A stretch of DNA of 64,000 bases from Novosphingobium sp. PP1Y (GCF_000253255.1 NC_015580.1:589001-653000); one strand, 5' to 3'; numbered from the stretch's first letter, positions 8,869 through 19,064 are shown. Notes: generated by a model from the letters alone, not told the origin. A program made the numbers and translations.

Positions 8869-9072
8869 TCAGCTTTCGAACAGGTCGAGGTAGGCCACCA
8901 CGTCGTTGTCGGTGGCGATGAACAGCCCGTCCTGCACGTCTTCGGGTTGCTGCGCCGCGATTCGCATGGCTTCGGACAGGGGGCCGTAGAACAGGGTATG
9001 TGCCGCGCCGCCTTCGGGACCGGCATCGAGGTGATAGAGGCGCACTGTCGCGCTCTCGTAAGTCGTGCGCAT
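8869..9072 (-). CDS. Conserved small protein of unknown function (67 aa)
   Basis: A 67-residue acidic protein (MRTTYESATVRLYHLD start) with the look of a small soluble alpha/beta domain and no membrane segment. The start ATG shares one base with the stop of the upstream DUF4169 gene, and that gene lies 12 bases after the ATPase gene, so the three form an operon. No function is recognised. The tight coupling and clean codon use support it as real. Confidence 0.72.
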   Translation of the reverse strand: MRTTYESATVRLYHLDAGPEGGAAHTLFYGPLSEAMRIAAQQPEDVQDGLFIATDNDVVAYLDLFES

Positions 9073-9275
9073 CAGTCCGGGCCCCCGTTGCTGTCGGAGT
9101 CCTTTTCGCGTCGTGCACCGTCGACCGTACGGGCAAGCCGCTCCGCTTCGGCCTCGGTTGCCTTGCGCTCTGCCGCGGTGCGTCCGTGCCGGGCGCGATT
9201 GCTGTCCGCCTGCGCCTTGTCGGCGGCGCGGGCCTTGGCCTTGCGGGCCAGGCGAAGGTTGATGATTTCGGCCAT
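9072..9275 (-). CDS. DUF4169 family protein
   Basis: A 67-residue, highly charged protein starting MAEIINLRLARKAKAR and continuing with GRTAAERK and a long Glu/Ala/Arg helix. This is the pattern of DUF4169, a small alphaproteobacterial family without known function. It is probably one long helix with nucleic-acid or protein-binding character. It sits between the ATPase and the 67-residue gene in one leftward operon. Confidence 0.85.
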   Translation of the reverse strand: MAEIINLRLARKAKARAADKAQADSNRARHGRTAAERKATEAEAERLARTVDGARREKDSDSNGGPD

Positions 9276-9287
9276 GTCCGGCCTGTC

Positions 9288-10793
9288 TTACGCCTCGACG
9301 GGGGTTGTCGTCACGCCCAGATCGGGCAGGCCGACCGATCGCTTGCCCGAAAAGTCGGTGCGCACGACGATCAGGCCGTCCTTTTCCAGATAATCGAGCA
9401 GGCGCTGGACCCGGCGCGGGCTGCTGGTGCCGTAGATGCGCGCCAGTTCCATGTCGTCCGGGCACGGTTTTCCGTCCATAGCTGCGCGGGCGATGACGTA
9501 GAACGTCGCCAGCGCGTCGTCGGGCACGTGCTTGGCTAGGTTGAGCAGGTCGAGCCAGCGTTCGTCCTCCGGATCCTCGATCCCCGCAAGGGCGGCGGCA
9601 AATCCGCGGCGGAACATCGTGGCGTCGAGGCCGCGGATCGAAATGCCCTTCATCCGGCAGCGGATCGTGAAATCCTGGAACAGCGTGGTCGAGGACTGGA
9701 ACGTGCAGTCCTCCTCCTGCGCCATGGCGTTGAGGATCTCGACCATCGCCGCGCGGTTTTCTTCCGGCTCGGGCTCGGGCCGTTCGGGGCGCGGGGCGGG
9801 ATCGGCGACGCTGTCGGACGTCGCGATGCTGGCCGACAGCTCCTCGACATCGAGGCGCGGTCGCGGCGCCGGGCGCGGGAATTCGGGGCGCTCGGGCTCG
9901 ACGTGCAGGTCGGCGTGGAGCAGTTCGCGCATGTCCTCGGTGCTGGCGGTCGGCAGCGGGGCGAGGCCGGGCGTCACCGACTTCGCGCCGGTCCGGACCG
10001 AACCGATGTTCACCGCGACCGGGCGGCGCGCGATGGCCGGGCCGAGACCGAGGAACTGGCCGCGCGCAAGATCGCGGATCTGTTCGGCCTGGCGGCGTTC
10101 CATGCCCAGCAGGTCGGCCGCGCGCACCATGTCGATGTCGAGGAAGGTGCGGCCCATCAGGAAGTTGGATGCTTCGGCCGCGACGTTCTTGGCCAGCTTG
10201 GCAAGGCGCTGGGTGGCGATCACCCCGGCGAGGCCGCGCTTGCGCCCGCGGCACATCAGGTTGGTCATCGCGCCCAGCGATATGCGGCGGGCTTCCTCGG
10301 AAACTTCGCCGGCGGCGGCAGGCGCGAACATCTGCGCCTCGTCGACCACAACCAGCGCCGGGTACCACTGTTCGCGCGGGGCATCGAACATGGCATTGAG
10401 GAACTGCGCGGCGCACTTCATCTGCTGGTCGATTTCCAGCTCGTCGAGCGCAAGGACAACCGAGGCGCGGTGCTGGCGGATGCGCGCGCCGAGCCGGACG
10501 ATCTCGGCCTCGCCATAGGCCGCTCCGTCGATCACGACATGGCCGAATTCCTCGGCGAGGCTGACGAAATCGCCTTCGGGGTCGATCACTACCTGCTGGA
10601 CGATGGAGGCACTCTCTTCGAGCAGGCGGCGCAGCAGGTGCGACTTGCCGGACCCGGAATTGCCCTGCACCAGCAGGCGGGTCGCGAGAAGCTCCTTGAT
10701 GTCTATCCTGATCGCCTCCCCGCTGGGGGTCTGGCCGATGACGATTTCTGCACTCACCGGTCCTGCATTAAGCAGGCGGACCAGGGGAATCAA
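9288..10793 (-). CDS. HerA/DUF87-type ATP-binding protein
   Basis: Predicted cytoplasmic hexameric ATPase or translocase. The 501-residue protein has a small N-terminal barrel, Walker A GNSGSGKSHLL near residue 45, Walker B ALVVVDEAQMF near residue 150, and an ATQRLAKL sensor-like motif. A Pro/Glu-rich linker follows (about 300-350), then a C-terminal winged-helix-like domain with IYGTSSPRRVQRLLDYL. HerA/DUF87 proteins act in DNA processing or defence. Here no nuclease partner is adjacent, so a housekeeping role common to sphingomonads is more likely. Confidence 0.82.
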   Translation of the reverse strand: MIPLVRLLNAGPVSAEIVIGQTPSGEAIRIDIKELLATRLLVQGNSGSGKSHLLRRLLEESASIVQQVVIDPEGDFVSLAEEFGHVVIDGAAYGEAEIVRLGARIRQHRASVVLALDELEIDQQMKCAAQFLNAMFDAPREQWYPALVVVDEAQMFAPAAAGEVSEEARRISLGAMTNLMCRGRKRGLAGVIATQRLAKLAKNVAAEASNFLMGRTFLDIDMVRAADLLGMERRQAEQIRDLARGQFLGLGPAIARRPVAVNIGSVRTGAKSVTPGLAPLPTASTEDMRELLHADLHVEPERPEFPRPAPRPRLDVEELSASIATSDSVADPAPRPERPEPEPEENRAAMVEILNAMAQEEDCTFQSSTTLFQDFTIRCRMKGISIRGLDATMFRRGFAAALAGIEDPEDERWLDLLNLAKHVPDDALATFYVIARAAMDGKPCPDDMELARIYGTSSPRRVQRLLDYLEKDGLIVVRTDFSGKRSVGLPDLGVTTTPVEA

Positions 10794-10873
10794 AGGTGCG
10801 AGGCGCTTTTATCCATAGCTTGGGGCCACCCAGCGGCCTGCGGCGCGGTTCGCCGCCGGCGGGGCTCTATCGG

Positions 10874-10889
10874 TCCAAGGTACAATTGG
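10874..10889 (+). promoter_or_regulatory. Site A: CCAARGTNCAATW element upstream of aldehyde dehydrogenase
   Basis: TCCAAGGTACAATTGG, 82 bases upstream of the aldehyde dehydrogenase start. One of six copies of the same element in front of alcohol-oxidation genes, in the sense orientation. It is followed by GGCGGGCCATCCCG, partly shared with site E. Probable activator site or promoter element; the binding protein is inferred. Confidence 0.7.
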
Positions 10890-10955
10890 CGGGCCATCCC
10901 GACAGGCGCACAATGCCCATCGAAACTTCATGCCAGAACATGAATGGAGATTGGG

Positions 10956-12476
<1,521 letters not shown>

Positions 12477-12505
12477 TGTCCTCGGTTCGGGCCTTTGCAG
12501 GCTTA

Positions 12506-12549
12506 CCGGTGTCGGTCCCTTCTCTCCACCAGCCCATGACCGGCACCGG
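12506..12549 (+). terminator. Stem-loop after the aldehyde dehydrogenase gene
   Basis: Arms 12506-12517 and 12538-12549 pair at 11 of 12 positions around a 20-base pyrimidine-rich loop, 29 bases downstream of the stop. No T-run follows. It may attenuate transcription into the DUF779 gene or protect the upstream transcript. Confidence 0.4.
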
Positions 12550-12600
12550 AACCCTTGCGCCGACGGGTGGCCCCCGGGCCACGCGTCGCCCTTTCGCGCC

Positions 12601-13020
12601 ATGAGCCTTGCCGTGCCCGCCCGCATCCTTGCCACGCCCGAGGCCGAGGCGTGGATCGAGCGCTTGCGGGCGAAGCACGGCGATCTCATGTTTCACCAGT
12701 CCGGCGGTTGCTGCGACGGATCTGCGCCGATGTGCTTTTGCGCGGGCGAGTTTCGCGTCGGCGGTCAGGATGTACTGCTGGGCACACTAACGGGCGATAC
12801 GCAGGTCTGGATTGGCGCGGCGCAATTCGAATACTGGCGCCACACCCAGGTCACCATAGACGTCGTGCCGGGCCGCGGATCGGGCATGAGCCTCGAGGCT
12901 CCCGAGGGCGTGCGTTTCATCATCCGGTCGCGCGTGTTCAGCGATGCCGAGGCCGAGGCGCTGGCGGCGGCCGGAGAGCCTCGACGCGGGGATGCGCCCC
13001 CGGGAAACGAGAGCCGATAG
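12601..13020 (+). CDS. DUF779 family protein
   Basis: A 139-residue cytoplasmic protein of the DUF779 family. The conserved cysteine cluster GGCCDGSAPMCFC lies at residues about 35-47, and the middle of the protein is beta-rich. The family is repeatedly found next to ExaC/AldB-type aldehyde dehydrogenases in Gram-negative bacteria, as here. Its biochemical role is not known to me. The cysteines suggest metal or thiol chemistry, which is inference. No clear ribosome binding site precedes the ATG. Confidence 0.88.
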   Translation: MSLAVPARILATPEAEAWIERLRAKHGDLMFHQSGGCCDGSAPMCFCAGEFRVGGQDVLLGTLTGDTQVWIGAAQFEYWRHTQVTIDVVPGRGSGMSLEAPEGVRFIIRSRVFSDAEAEALAAAGEPRRGDAPPGNESR

Positions 13021-13132
13021 GACCGAAAGAATTGGCCCGAATTTCCTTGGCGGCCGGCTGGCATGGCCCTAGGAATCCGGGAGACCGGCACTCGCTCGCA
13101 AGACAGAAGCGAGGCCGGCGGGAGACAGGCGA

Positions 13133-14284
13133 ATGGACATGGAAGTGCAGCATGGCAAGGACCGGCTGGTGGCCAGCACCTCGCGCGCGCAGGACCCGGT
13201 GGCTGCCGTGGCCGAACTTGTCGAAGGGCTGGACGGCTGCGAGTTGGCCGGCGGCCTGCTGTTCTGTTCGCACCGCTATCCGCGTGACGACCTGGCCCGC
13301 GAACTGGGCCGCTCTTTGCCGGGGGTGCCACTGGTCGGCTGCACCAGCGCCGGGGAACTGACCGATCGCGGTTACGATACCGACAGCCTTCTGCTGATCG
13401 GCTTTCCGGCCTCCAGCTTTTCGATGGCGGCGCTGCGCTTCGACGATCTCGATCATTTCGATCCGCAGACGGCGCAAGGAGCGATCCGCCAGCTCGTTTC
13501 CGGCGCGCGGCTGGATCATGGCGCGGCCGGCGACCTGCATCAGGTCGCGCTGTTCTTCGTCGATGGCCTTTCGCACCGCGAAGAACTGCTGACGATGACG
13601 GCGCAGCACGCCCTGGGCGATGTCCAGCTCATCGGCGGTTCGAGTGGGGACGACCTATCCTTTGCAGAGACCGCGGTGCTGCACGAGGGCGAATTTCATT
13701 CCGATGCCGCGGTAATCGCGCTGCTCACCAGCCGGCGGCCGATGCACGTCTTCAGTGCCAGTCACTACCAGCCCGGTCCGGCCAAGATGGTCATCACGCA
13801 GGCCGATCCGGAAACGCGCACGGTCTTCGAGATCAACGCGGCGCCGGCTGCGGAAGAATACCGGCGGCTTGCCGGAAGCCCGGCCGAGACGCTCGACGTC
13901 CACTTCTTCGCAGCCCATCCGCCCATGGTGCGCACCGGCGGGCAGTACCACGTGCGCTCGATCCAGTCGGCCAATCCCGACGGCAGCCTGACTTTCTACT
14001 GCGCCATCGATACCGGGGTGGTCTTGACCATCGGCGAGCCGGTCGACCGCATTGCCTGGCTGCGCGAACTGTTCGGCAAGGTGGGCGCGCGGGTCGGCGA
14101 GATCGATCACATCATCGGTTTCGACTGCGTGCTCAACCGGCTGGATGCCGAGGACCGCCAGATCTCGCGCGAGATTTCGGCGCTCTACTCCGAGTTCAAC
14201 GTACTGGGCTTCAGCACGTATGGCGAGCAGTTCCTGGCCGCGCACATGAACCAGACCTTCAGCGGCCTGGCGATCGGACGCTGA
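13133..14284 (+). CDS. FIST domain sensor protein
   Basis: A 383-residue soluble protein with an N-terminal FIST_N domain (about 30-210; PGVPLVGCTSAGEL and QLIGGSSGDD) and a C-terminal FIST_C domain (about 210-365). FIST domains are regarded as small-ligand sensory modules of signal-transduction proteins. The stop codon shares one base with the start of the hybrid kinase gene, so the two are co-translated and probably form one sensing unit. GGAG lies before the ATG; a second ATG two codons on is equally possible. Confidence 0.88.
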   Translation: MDMEVQHGKDRLVASTSRAQDPVAAVAELVEGLDGCELAGGLLFCSHRYPRDDLARELGRSLPGVPLVGCTSAGELTDRGYDTDSLLLIGFPASSFSMAALRFDDLDHFDPQTAQGAIRQLVSGARLDHGAAGDLHQVALFFVDGLSHREELLTMTAQHALGDVQLIGGSSGDDLSFAETAVLHEGEFHSDAAVIALLTSRRPMHVFSASHYQPGPAKMVITQADPETRTVFEINAAPAAEEYRRLAGSPAETLDVHFFAAHPPMVRTGGQYHVRSIQSANPDGSLTFYCAIDTGVVLTIGEPVDRIAWLRELFGKVGARVGEIDHIIGFDCVLNRLDAEDRQISREISALYSEFNVLGFSTYGEQFLAAHMNQTFSGLAIGR

Positions 14285-16491
14285 TGGCGATGGGCATGGC
14301 GGCGGATACCGGCGAGGTGGAAGAGCTGAAGCTGCGGATTGCCCGGCTGGAAAAGATCAATGCGGCGCTGATGGATCGGGTCGAGCGCTCGACCGACATT
14401 CAGGGCGGGGCGTTCTCGATGTTCGAGACGGCGATTTCGCTGGAAGCCATGGTGCGCGACCGCACCGGGGCGCTCGAGGAAGCGCTGGGCCGCCTCAACG
14501 ATGCCAATGCCGAACTGGCCGCCGCACATGCCGCGGCCAGTTCGGCCCGGACCCTTCTGCGCGATGCGATCGAGTCGCTGAGCGACGGCTTCGCGCTTTT
14601 CGGCAGCGACGACCGCATGGTGCTGTGCAACCGCGCCTTCCTGAAGATCTTTCCCTATTTCGAGGACATCAGCGAGGCCGCGCCCGAGTTCTCGCAGCTG
14701 GCCTCGCACCTTGCCCAGTCGGGTGCGGCCCTGGCATCGCGCGATGCACCCGAACGCTGGCTGCAGGACCGGGTGGCGCGCCATCGCCTGGCGCAGGGTG
14801 CGCATGTGCAGGCGCTGTCGGATGGGCGCTGGATCCAGATCAACGAACTCAAGACCAGCGACGGCGGCACCGTCGGCATCTACACCGACATCACCTCGGT
14901 CAAGGCCGAGGACGCCCGGCAGCGCGCCCGCGAACTGGCCGAACGCAACCTTGCGCTGCAGGCGACGCTCGATACCCTGTCCGAAGGCGTCTGCCTGTTC
15001 GATCCGCAGCGGCGCCTGCAGGCCTGGAACGAGGGCATGTTGACGATCCTCGGGCTGGGTACGGACGCCCCGGGAAACGGGCTCGACAATCACGCCGCGC
15101 TCTCGGAATGGTGTATCCTCAATCTTGGTCTCGACCGGCCCGATGCGCTCGACTGGCGCGAGGGCGGGGCTGCGCAGGTGGCGACCCAGTGCATGATCGC
15201 CGAACGGCATTTCACCGTGCGTTCGGTCCCGCTCAAGAACGGCGGCATGGTCTTCACTTTCGACGACGTGACCGACCGCGTGCGGTTCCAGCGTTCGTTG
15301 ACCGAGACAGCCGAGACGCTTGAGCGGCGGGTCGCCGAACGCACGGCCGAACTCGTCGATCTCAACCGCCAGCTCGTCGAGGCGAAGAATGAGGCGGAGA
15401 CGGCCAACCGTTCGAAGACCAGCTTCATCGCCGCTGCCAGCCATGACCTGCTGCAGCCGCTCAATGCCGCGCGGCTGTTCGTTTCGGCGATGGACGGGCA
15501 GGACATGCCGGCCAAGTCGCACAGCCTCGTGCAGCAGGCCTCGACCGCGCTGGACTCGGTGGAAGACTTGCTCGAAGCGCTGTTCGAGATTTCGCGTCTC
15601 GATGCCGGGGCGATCCAGCCCGAGTTCACCGATATCTCGCTCAACCAGATCCTGCGCGCCTTGCGGATCGAGTTCGCCCCGCTGGCGCAGGCCGGCAAAC
15701 TTGCCTTCGACGTTCCCGAAACCGCGCTGTGGGTGCGCAGCGATCAACGCCTGCTGCGCCGGGTGCTGCAGAATTTCGTCTCGAACGCGATCCGCTATAC
15801 CGAAGAGGGCCGCGTCGCGGTGGAATTGACCCTGAAGGGCGATCAGGTGGTCGTCACCGTACGCGACACCGGCCCGGGCATAGCCGCGTCCGATCGTGAC
15901 GAGATTTTCGAGGAGTTCCGCCGCATCGGCAAGACGCAGAAGATCCCGGGCAAGGGGCTGGGCCTTGCCATCGTGCGCCGCGTCTCGACGATGCTCGGCC
16001 ATGAGCTCGGCCTGGAAACGGCACTGGGAGCGGGGGCGGCGTTCTCGATCCGCCTGCCGCGCGCCGAACCGGCTGCGCTGCCGGCCGAAGCGCGGCCTGC
16101 AGCCGTGAACGGCGCCAGCGAAGCCGGGGGGCTCGTTCTCGTGGTAGACAACGACCCGGCAATCCTTTCCGGCATGGAAGCCCTGCTGGAGAACTGGGGG
16201 CTCGATGTCGTCGCCGTCGGCGATCCGCAGGACCCGGCCGCGCTGACTGCCATGAAGCAGGGCCCGGCCATGCTGATCGTCGACTACCACCTCGACGACG
16301 AGGTGACCGGGGATGTCGCAATTGCCCAGCTGCGTGAGAAGGCGGGCTCGCAAGTGCCGGCAATGGTGATTACCGCCGATCGCGGCGAGGAGACCAAGGC
16401 GCGGCTTGCCGGGCTGTCGCTTCCGGTCCTGCACAAGCCGGTAAAGCCCGCTCAATTGCGGGCCCTGCTGCGCCAGCTCGAGGTGATCTGA
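14284..16491 (+). CDS. PAS-containing hybrid sensor histidine kinase (NahK/ErcS'-like)
   Basis: Cytoplasmic kinase of 735 residues without membrane segments. Order: N-terminal coiled coil (10-90), two PAS-like domains (about 95-205 and 225-335), coiled coil (340-375), HisKA with the phosphorylated histidine in AAASHDLLQPLN (His387), HATPase_c (N-box near Asn501, DTGPG at 528, KGLGLAIV), and a C-terminal receiver with phosphoacceptor near Asp667 and HKPVK near 718. Similar kinases control the PQQ ethanol system in Pseudomonas. Input is probably the FIST protein; output probably the nearby LuxR regulator. Confidence 0.92.
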   Translation: MAMGMAADTGEVEELKLRIARLEKINAALMDRVERSTDIQGGAFSMFETAISLEAMVRDRTGALEEALGRLNDANAELAAAHAAASSARTLLRDAIESLSDGFALFGSDDRMVLCNRAFLKIFPYFEDISEAAPEFSQLASHLAQSGAALASRDAPERWLQDRVARHRLAQGAHVQALSDGRWIQINELKTSDGGTVGIYTDITSVKAEDARQRARELAERNLALQATLDTLSEGVCLFDPQRRLQAWNEGMLTILGLGTDAPGNGLDNHAALSEWCILNLGLDRPDALDWREGGAAQVATQCMIAERHFTVRSVPLKNGGMVFTFDDVTDRVRFQRSLTETAETLERRVAERTAELVDLNRQLVEAKNEAETANRSKTSFIAAASHDLLQPLNAARLFVSAMDGQDMPAKSHSLVQQASTALDSVEDLLEALFEISRLDAGAIQPEFTDISLNQILRALRIEFAPLAQAGKLAFDVPETALWVRSDQRLLRRVLQNFVSNAIRYTEEGRVAVELTLKGDQVVVTVRDTGPGIAASDRDEIFEEFRRIGKTQKIPGKGLGLAIVRRVSTMLGHELGLETALGAGAAFSIRLPRAEPAALPAEARPAAVNGASEAGGLVLVVDNDPAILSGMEALLENWGLDVVAVGDPQDPAALTAMKQGPAMLIVDYHLDDEVTGDVAIAQLREKAGSQVPAMVITADRGEETKARLAGLSLPVLHKPVKPAQLRALLRQLEVI

Positions 16492-16513
16492 CCAGGCGCG
16501 GTTTGGCAGAGAA

Positions 16514-16544
16514 CTTCGACAAGCTCATCCTGAGCCTGTCGAAG
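16514..16544. repeat. Palindromic repeat (TTCGACAAGCTCA type) between convergent genes
   Basis: Perfect-ended inverted repeat: TTCGACAAGCTCA and TGAGCCTGTCGAA around a three-base loop, one mismatch pair inside. It lies in the 83-base gap between the convergent kinase and regulator genes. The sequence resembles a short dispersed palindrome seen in many proteobacterial intergenic regions, and it may also end transcription in both directions. Confidence 0.6.
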
Positions 16545-16574
16545 GCTGGGGAACTTGGCGCCACCTGGCCGCGA

Positions 16575-17225
16575 TCACCCCCTGAAACCGATCTTTCCCG
16601 CCATGATCACCGCCTGCGTGCGGCTGAAGACGTTCATCTTCTGCAGGATTGCCGAGACGTGGGCCTTCACCGTCGTCATCGAGACGTCCAGCTCATAGGC
16701 GATCTGCTTGTTGAGCCGCCCGGCGACGAGATGGCCGAGGACGACGCGCTGCTGCGGGGTGAGGCTGTCGATGCGCGCGCGGATGAGGTCTTCTTCCGCG
16801 GCTTGCGTATCGTCGACCTCCAGTTCGGGCATATAGATCTCTCCGGAGAGGACCTGTTGCAGGGCATCGACGATCGCGGCACGCTTCAGTGACTTTGGCA
16901 CGAAGCCCGCCGCGCCGGCGGCCAATGCATCGCGCACCACGTTGCGGTCGCACACGCCCGAGACCATCACGACCGGTGTCGCAGGGAAGTCGTCGCGCAG
17001 GCGTTCCAGCCCGGAAAGGTGCGAGACGTCGGGGATGTTGAGGTCGAGCAGCATCAGGTCGACGTCGCCCGATGCCGACAGCACCTGCAGGGCGCTTTCC
17101 AGGCAGTCCGCCTCGAGGATCTCGCAGTCGGGGAAAGTATCGTCGAAGATCGAGCGCAGGCCGTCACGGACCAGCGAATGGTCGTCGACGATCAGGACGC
17201 GGTCCGGTGCGGTGAACTCTTCCAT
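16575..17225 (-). CDS. LuxR-family response regulator (ErbR/AgmR/ExaE-like)
   Basis: A 216-residue two-domain regulator: receiver (LIVDDHSLVRDG, phosphoacceptor in MLLDLNIPD, lysine in FVPKSLK) and a C-terminal NarL/LuxR helix-turn-helix (LTPQQRVVLGHLVAGRLNKQIA). An ATG 30 bases upstream is in frame, but the chosen one has AGGGA seven bases before it. It follows the PQQ dehydrogenase on the same strand, with a hairpin between, and is convergent with the kinase. It is the best candidate to bind the CCAARGTNCAATW elements, as its homologues control PQQ alcohol genes. Confidence 0.88.
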   Translation of the reverse strand: MEEFTAPDRVLIVDDHSLVRDGLRSIFDDTFPDCEILEADCLESALQVLSASGDVDLMLLDLNIPDVSHLSGLERLRDDFPATPVVMVSGVCDRNVVRDALAAGAAGFVPKSLKRAAIVDALQQVLSGEIYMPELEVDDTQAAEEDLIRARIDSLTPQQRVVLGHLVAGRLNKQIAYELDVSMTTVKAHVSAILQKMNVFSRTQAVIMAGKIGFRG

Positions 17226-17276
17226 GGTTCTGTCCCTGGCGACCAATATGCTCATGAAGTTAACCCGGGGAGGTTG

Positions 17277-17303
17277 GGCGCGCCAGTCCCGGACTGGCGC
17301 GCC
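17277..17303 (-). terminator. Perfect 12-bp hairpin after the PQQ dehydrogenase gene
   Basis: GGCGCGCCAGTC and GACTGGCGCGCC around a three-base loop, 19 bases after the dehydrogenase stop and upstream of the regulator gene. No T-run follows. Likely partial terminator or mRNA-stabilising end that lowers regulator expression relative to the enzyme. Confidence 0.55.
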
Positions 17304-17321
17304 GGTTGCCGTGCTGACCGC

Positions 17322-19064
17322 TTACTTGGGCAGCTTGAACACCCAGAGCATGCCGCCCTGGCTGATTTCCTTGAACGTCTTGGCGACTTCGCCGCCCCAG
17401 AGCGGAACCGCGCCGCCCCAGCCGGACATCACCGCGACGTACTGTTCGCCGTCCTGCATCCAGGTGATCGGCGAACCGACGACGCCCGATCCGGTCTGGA
17501 ACTTCCACAGCTCCTTGCCCGTCTTTGCATCGAAGGCCTTGAGGTAGCCTTCCGGCGTACCGGTGAAGACGAGGTTGCCGTGCGTGGTCAAGACGCCGCC
17601 CCACAGCGGCGCCGCATTCTTGTATTCCCACACGATCTTGCCGGTCTTCGGGTCCATCGCGCGCAGGGCGCCGATGTGGTCTTCGGCGATCGGCCTGATG
17701 GTGAAACCCGCGCCGAGGTAGGCCGCGCCCTTCTTGTAGGCGATCGGTTCGTTCCAGATGTCCATGCCCCAGTCGTTGGAGGGCACGTAGAACAGGCCGG
17801 TATCCTGCGAATAGGCCATCGGCATCCAGTTCTTGCCGCCCAGGAACGAAGGCGAGGCGAACACCGACTTGCCCTTGTCCGGACCGGCCGGTGCGCCGGG
17901 GCGGTTGGCATCGACGTAGTTGGGACGGCCGGTCTTGAGGTTGATGCCGTTCGCCCAGGTCGTCTCCATCACGAACTTGTGCGCGCCCAGAAGCTTGCCG
18001 TTGCTGCGGTCGAGCACATAAAAATAGCCGTTGCGGTCGGCCTTGGCGCCCAGCTTCATCGGCTTGCCGTTCATCGTCGCGTCGAAGGGAATGAATTCGT
18101 TGACGCCGTCGAAGTCCCAGCCGTCGTGCGGGGTGGTCTGGTAGTGCCACTTGATGACGCCGGTATCGGCGTCGATGGCCAGGGTGGAACTGGTGTAGAG
18201 GTTGTCGCCCGGGCGCAGGTGGCTGTTCCAAGGCGCCGGGTTGCCGGTGCCGAAGAACAGCAGGTTGGTGCCCGGATCATAGGTGCCGCCCAGCCATGTG
18301 GCGCCGCCGCCCGTCTTCCACATGTCGCCCGGCCAGGTCGCGCCGGTCTTGCCTGTCACGCCGTTTTCCTTGCCGTTGAGCATGCCCATGTGGCCTTCGA
18401 TGGTCGGGCGCGACCAGATCAGCTCGCCGGTGTCGACGTTGCGCGCCTGCACTTCGCCGATGATGCCGAACTCGCCGCCGGAATTGCCTGTGATGACCAT
18501 GTCCTTGACGATCAGCGGAGCGGCGGTGGCAGAGTATCCCGCCTGATAGTCGGCGAGCTTTTTGTTCCATACGACCTTGCCGGTCTCGCGGTTGAGCGCG
18601 ATGAGGTGCGCATCGAGGGTTGCGAAGATCACCTTGTCGCCGTGAATCGCCGCGCCGCGGTTGACCACGTCGCAACACGGCATAATCGCGTCAGGCAGGC
18701 GGGCGTCGTATTCCCACTTCTTCTCGCCGGTGCGCGCATCGAAAGCGAAGAGACGCGAATAGGAACCGGTGACGTAGATGGTGCCGTCATATACCAGCGG
18801 CTGGGCTTCCTGACCGCGCTGCTTTTCCCCGCCGAGCGAGGCCGCGAAGGCCGGCACGAGCTTGCTGACATTGTCGCTGTTGAGCGTGTCCAGCGGCGAG
18901 AAGCGCTGCTGCCATGGCCCCAGGCCATAGCTGAGAACGTCGCCGGTGGATTCGGCATCCTTCATGAGGTCGGCGCTGGTCGGGCCGGCCGCATGGAGCG
19001 GTACGGCTATCGTACTGCCAGCCGCGGCGAGCACCGCGATGAGTTTTGAGAAACGCCGCTTCAT
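17322..19064 (-). CDS. PQQ-dependent alcohol dehydrogenase (ExaA/PedH type), lanthanide signature
   Basis: Periplasmic eight-bladed propeller quinoprotein that oxidises primary alcohols and passes electrons to cytochrome c. The 580-residue precursor has a signal peptide (1-25), the adjacent-cysteine disulphide Cys130-Cys131 in MPCCDVVNRG, and predicted metal ligands Glu198 (GGEFG), Asn275 (GTGNPAPWN) and catalytic Asp317 (HDGWDFDG). Asp319, two residues after the catalytic Asp, is the mark of lanthanide-dependent enzymes; calcium enzymes have Ala/Ser/Thr there. AAGGAGG lies before the ATG. Site D lies about 100 bases upstream. Confidence 0.94.
   Translation of the reverse strand: MKRRFSKLIAVLAAAGSTIAVPLHAAGPTSADLMKDAESTGDVLSYGLGPWQQRFSPLDTLNSDNVSKLVPAFAASLGGEKQRGQEAQPLVYDGTIYVTGSYSRLFAFDARTGEKKWEYDARLPDAIMPCCDVVNRGAAIHGDKVIFATLDAHLIALNRETGKVVWNKKLADYQAGYSATAAPLIVKDMVITGNSGGEFGIIGEVQARNVDTGELIWSRPTIEGHMGMLNGKENGVTGKTGATWPGDMWKTGGGATWLGGTYDPGTNLLFFGTGNPAPWNSHLRPGDNLYTSSTLAIDADTGVIKWHYQTTPHDGWDFDGVNEFIPFDATMNGKPMKLGAKADRNGYFYVLDRSNGKLLGAHKFVMETTWANGINLKTGRPNYVDANRPGAPAGPDKGKSVFASPSFLGGKNWMPMAYSQDTGLFYVPSNDWGMDIWNEPIAYKKGAAYLGAGFTIRPIAEDHIGALRAMDPKTGKIVWEYKNAAPLWGGVLTTHGNLVFTGTPEGYLKAFDAKTGKELWKFQTGSGVVGSPITWMQDGEQYVAVMSGWGGAVPLWGGEVAKTFKEISQGGMLWVFKLPK

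Noticed and set aside
9288..10793. HerA-type ATPase as part of a Sir2-HerA or DUF4297-HerA defence system
   Set aside because: Neighbours are small DUF4169-type proteins and the biotin operon; no nuclease or Sir2 partner is visible.
14185..16455. Long open frame on the minus strand opposite the hybrid kinase gene
   Set aside because: It is a high-GC shadow; its translation is rich in Arg/His/Gly and shows no domain, while the plus-strand frame is a complete kinase.
17019..19049. Open frame of about 676 codons on the plus strand opposite the PQQ dehydrogenase
   Set aside because: Shadow of the dehydrogenase; no family features and no ribosome binding site.
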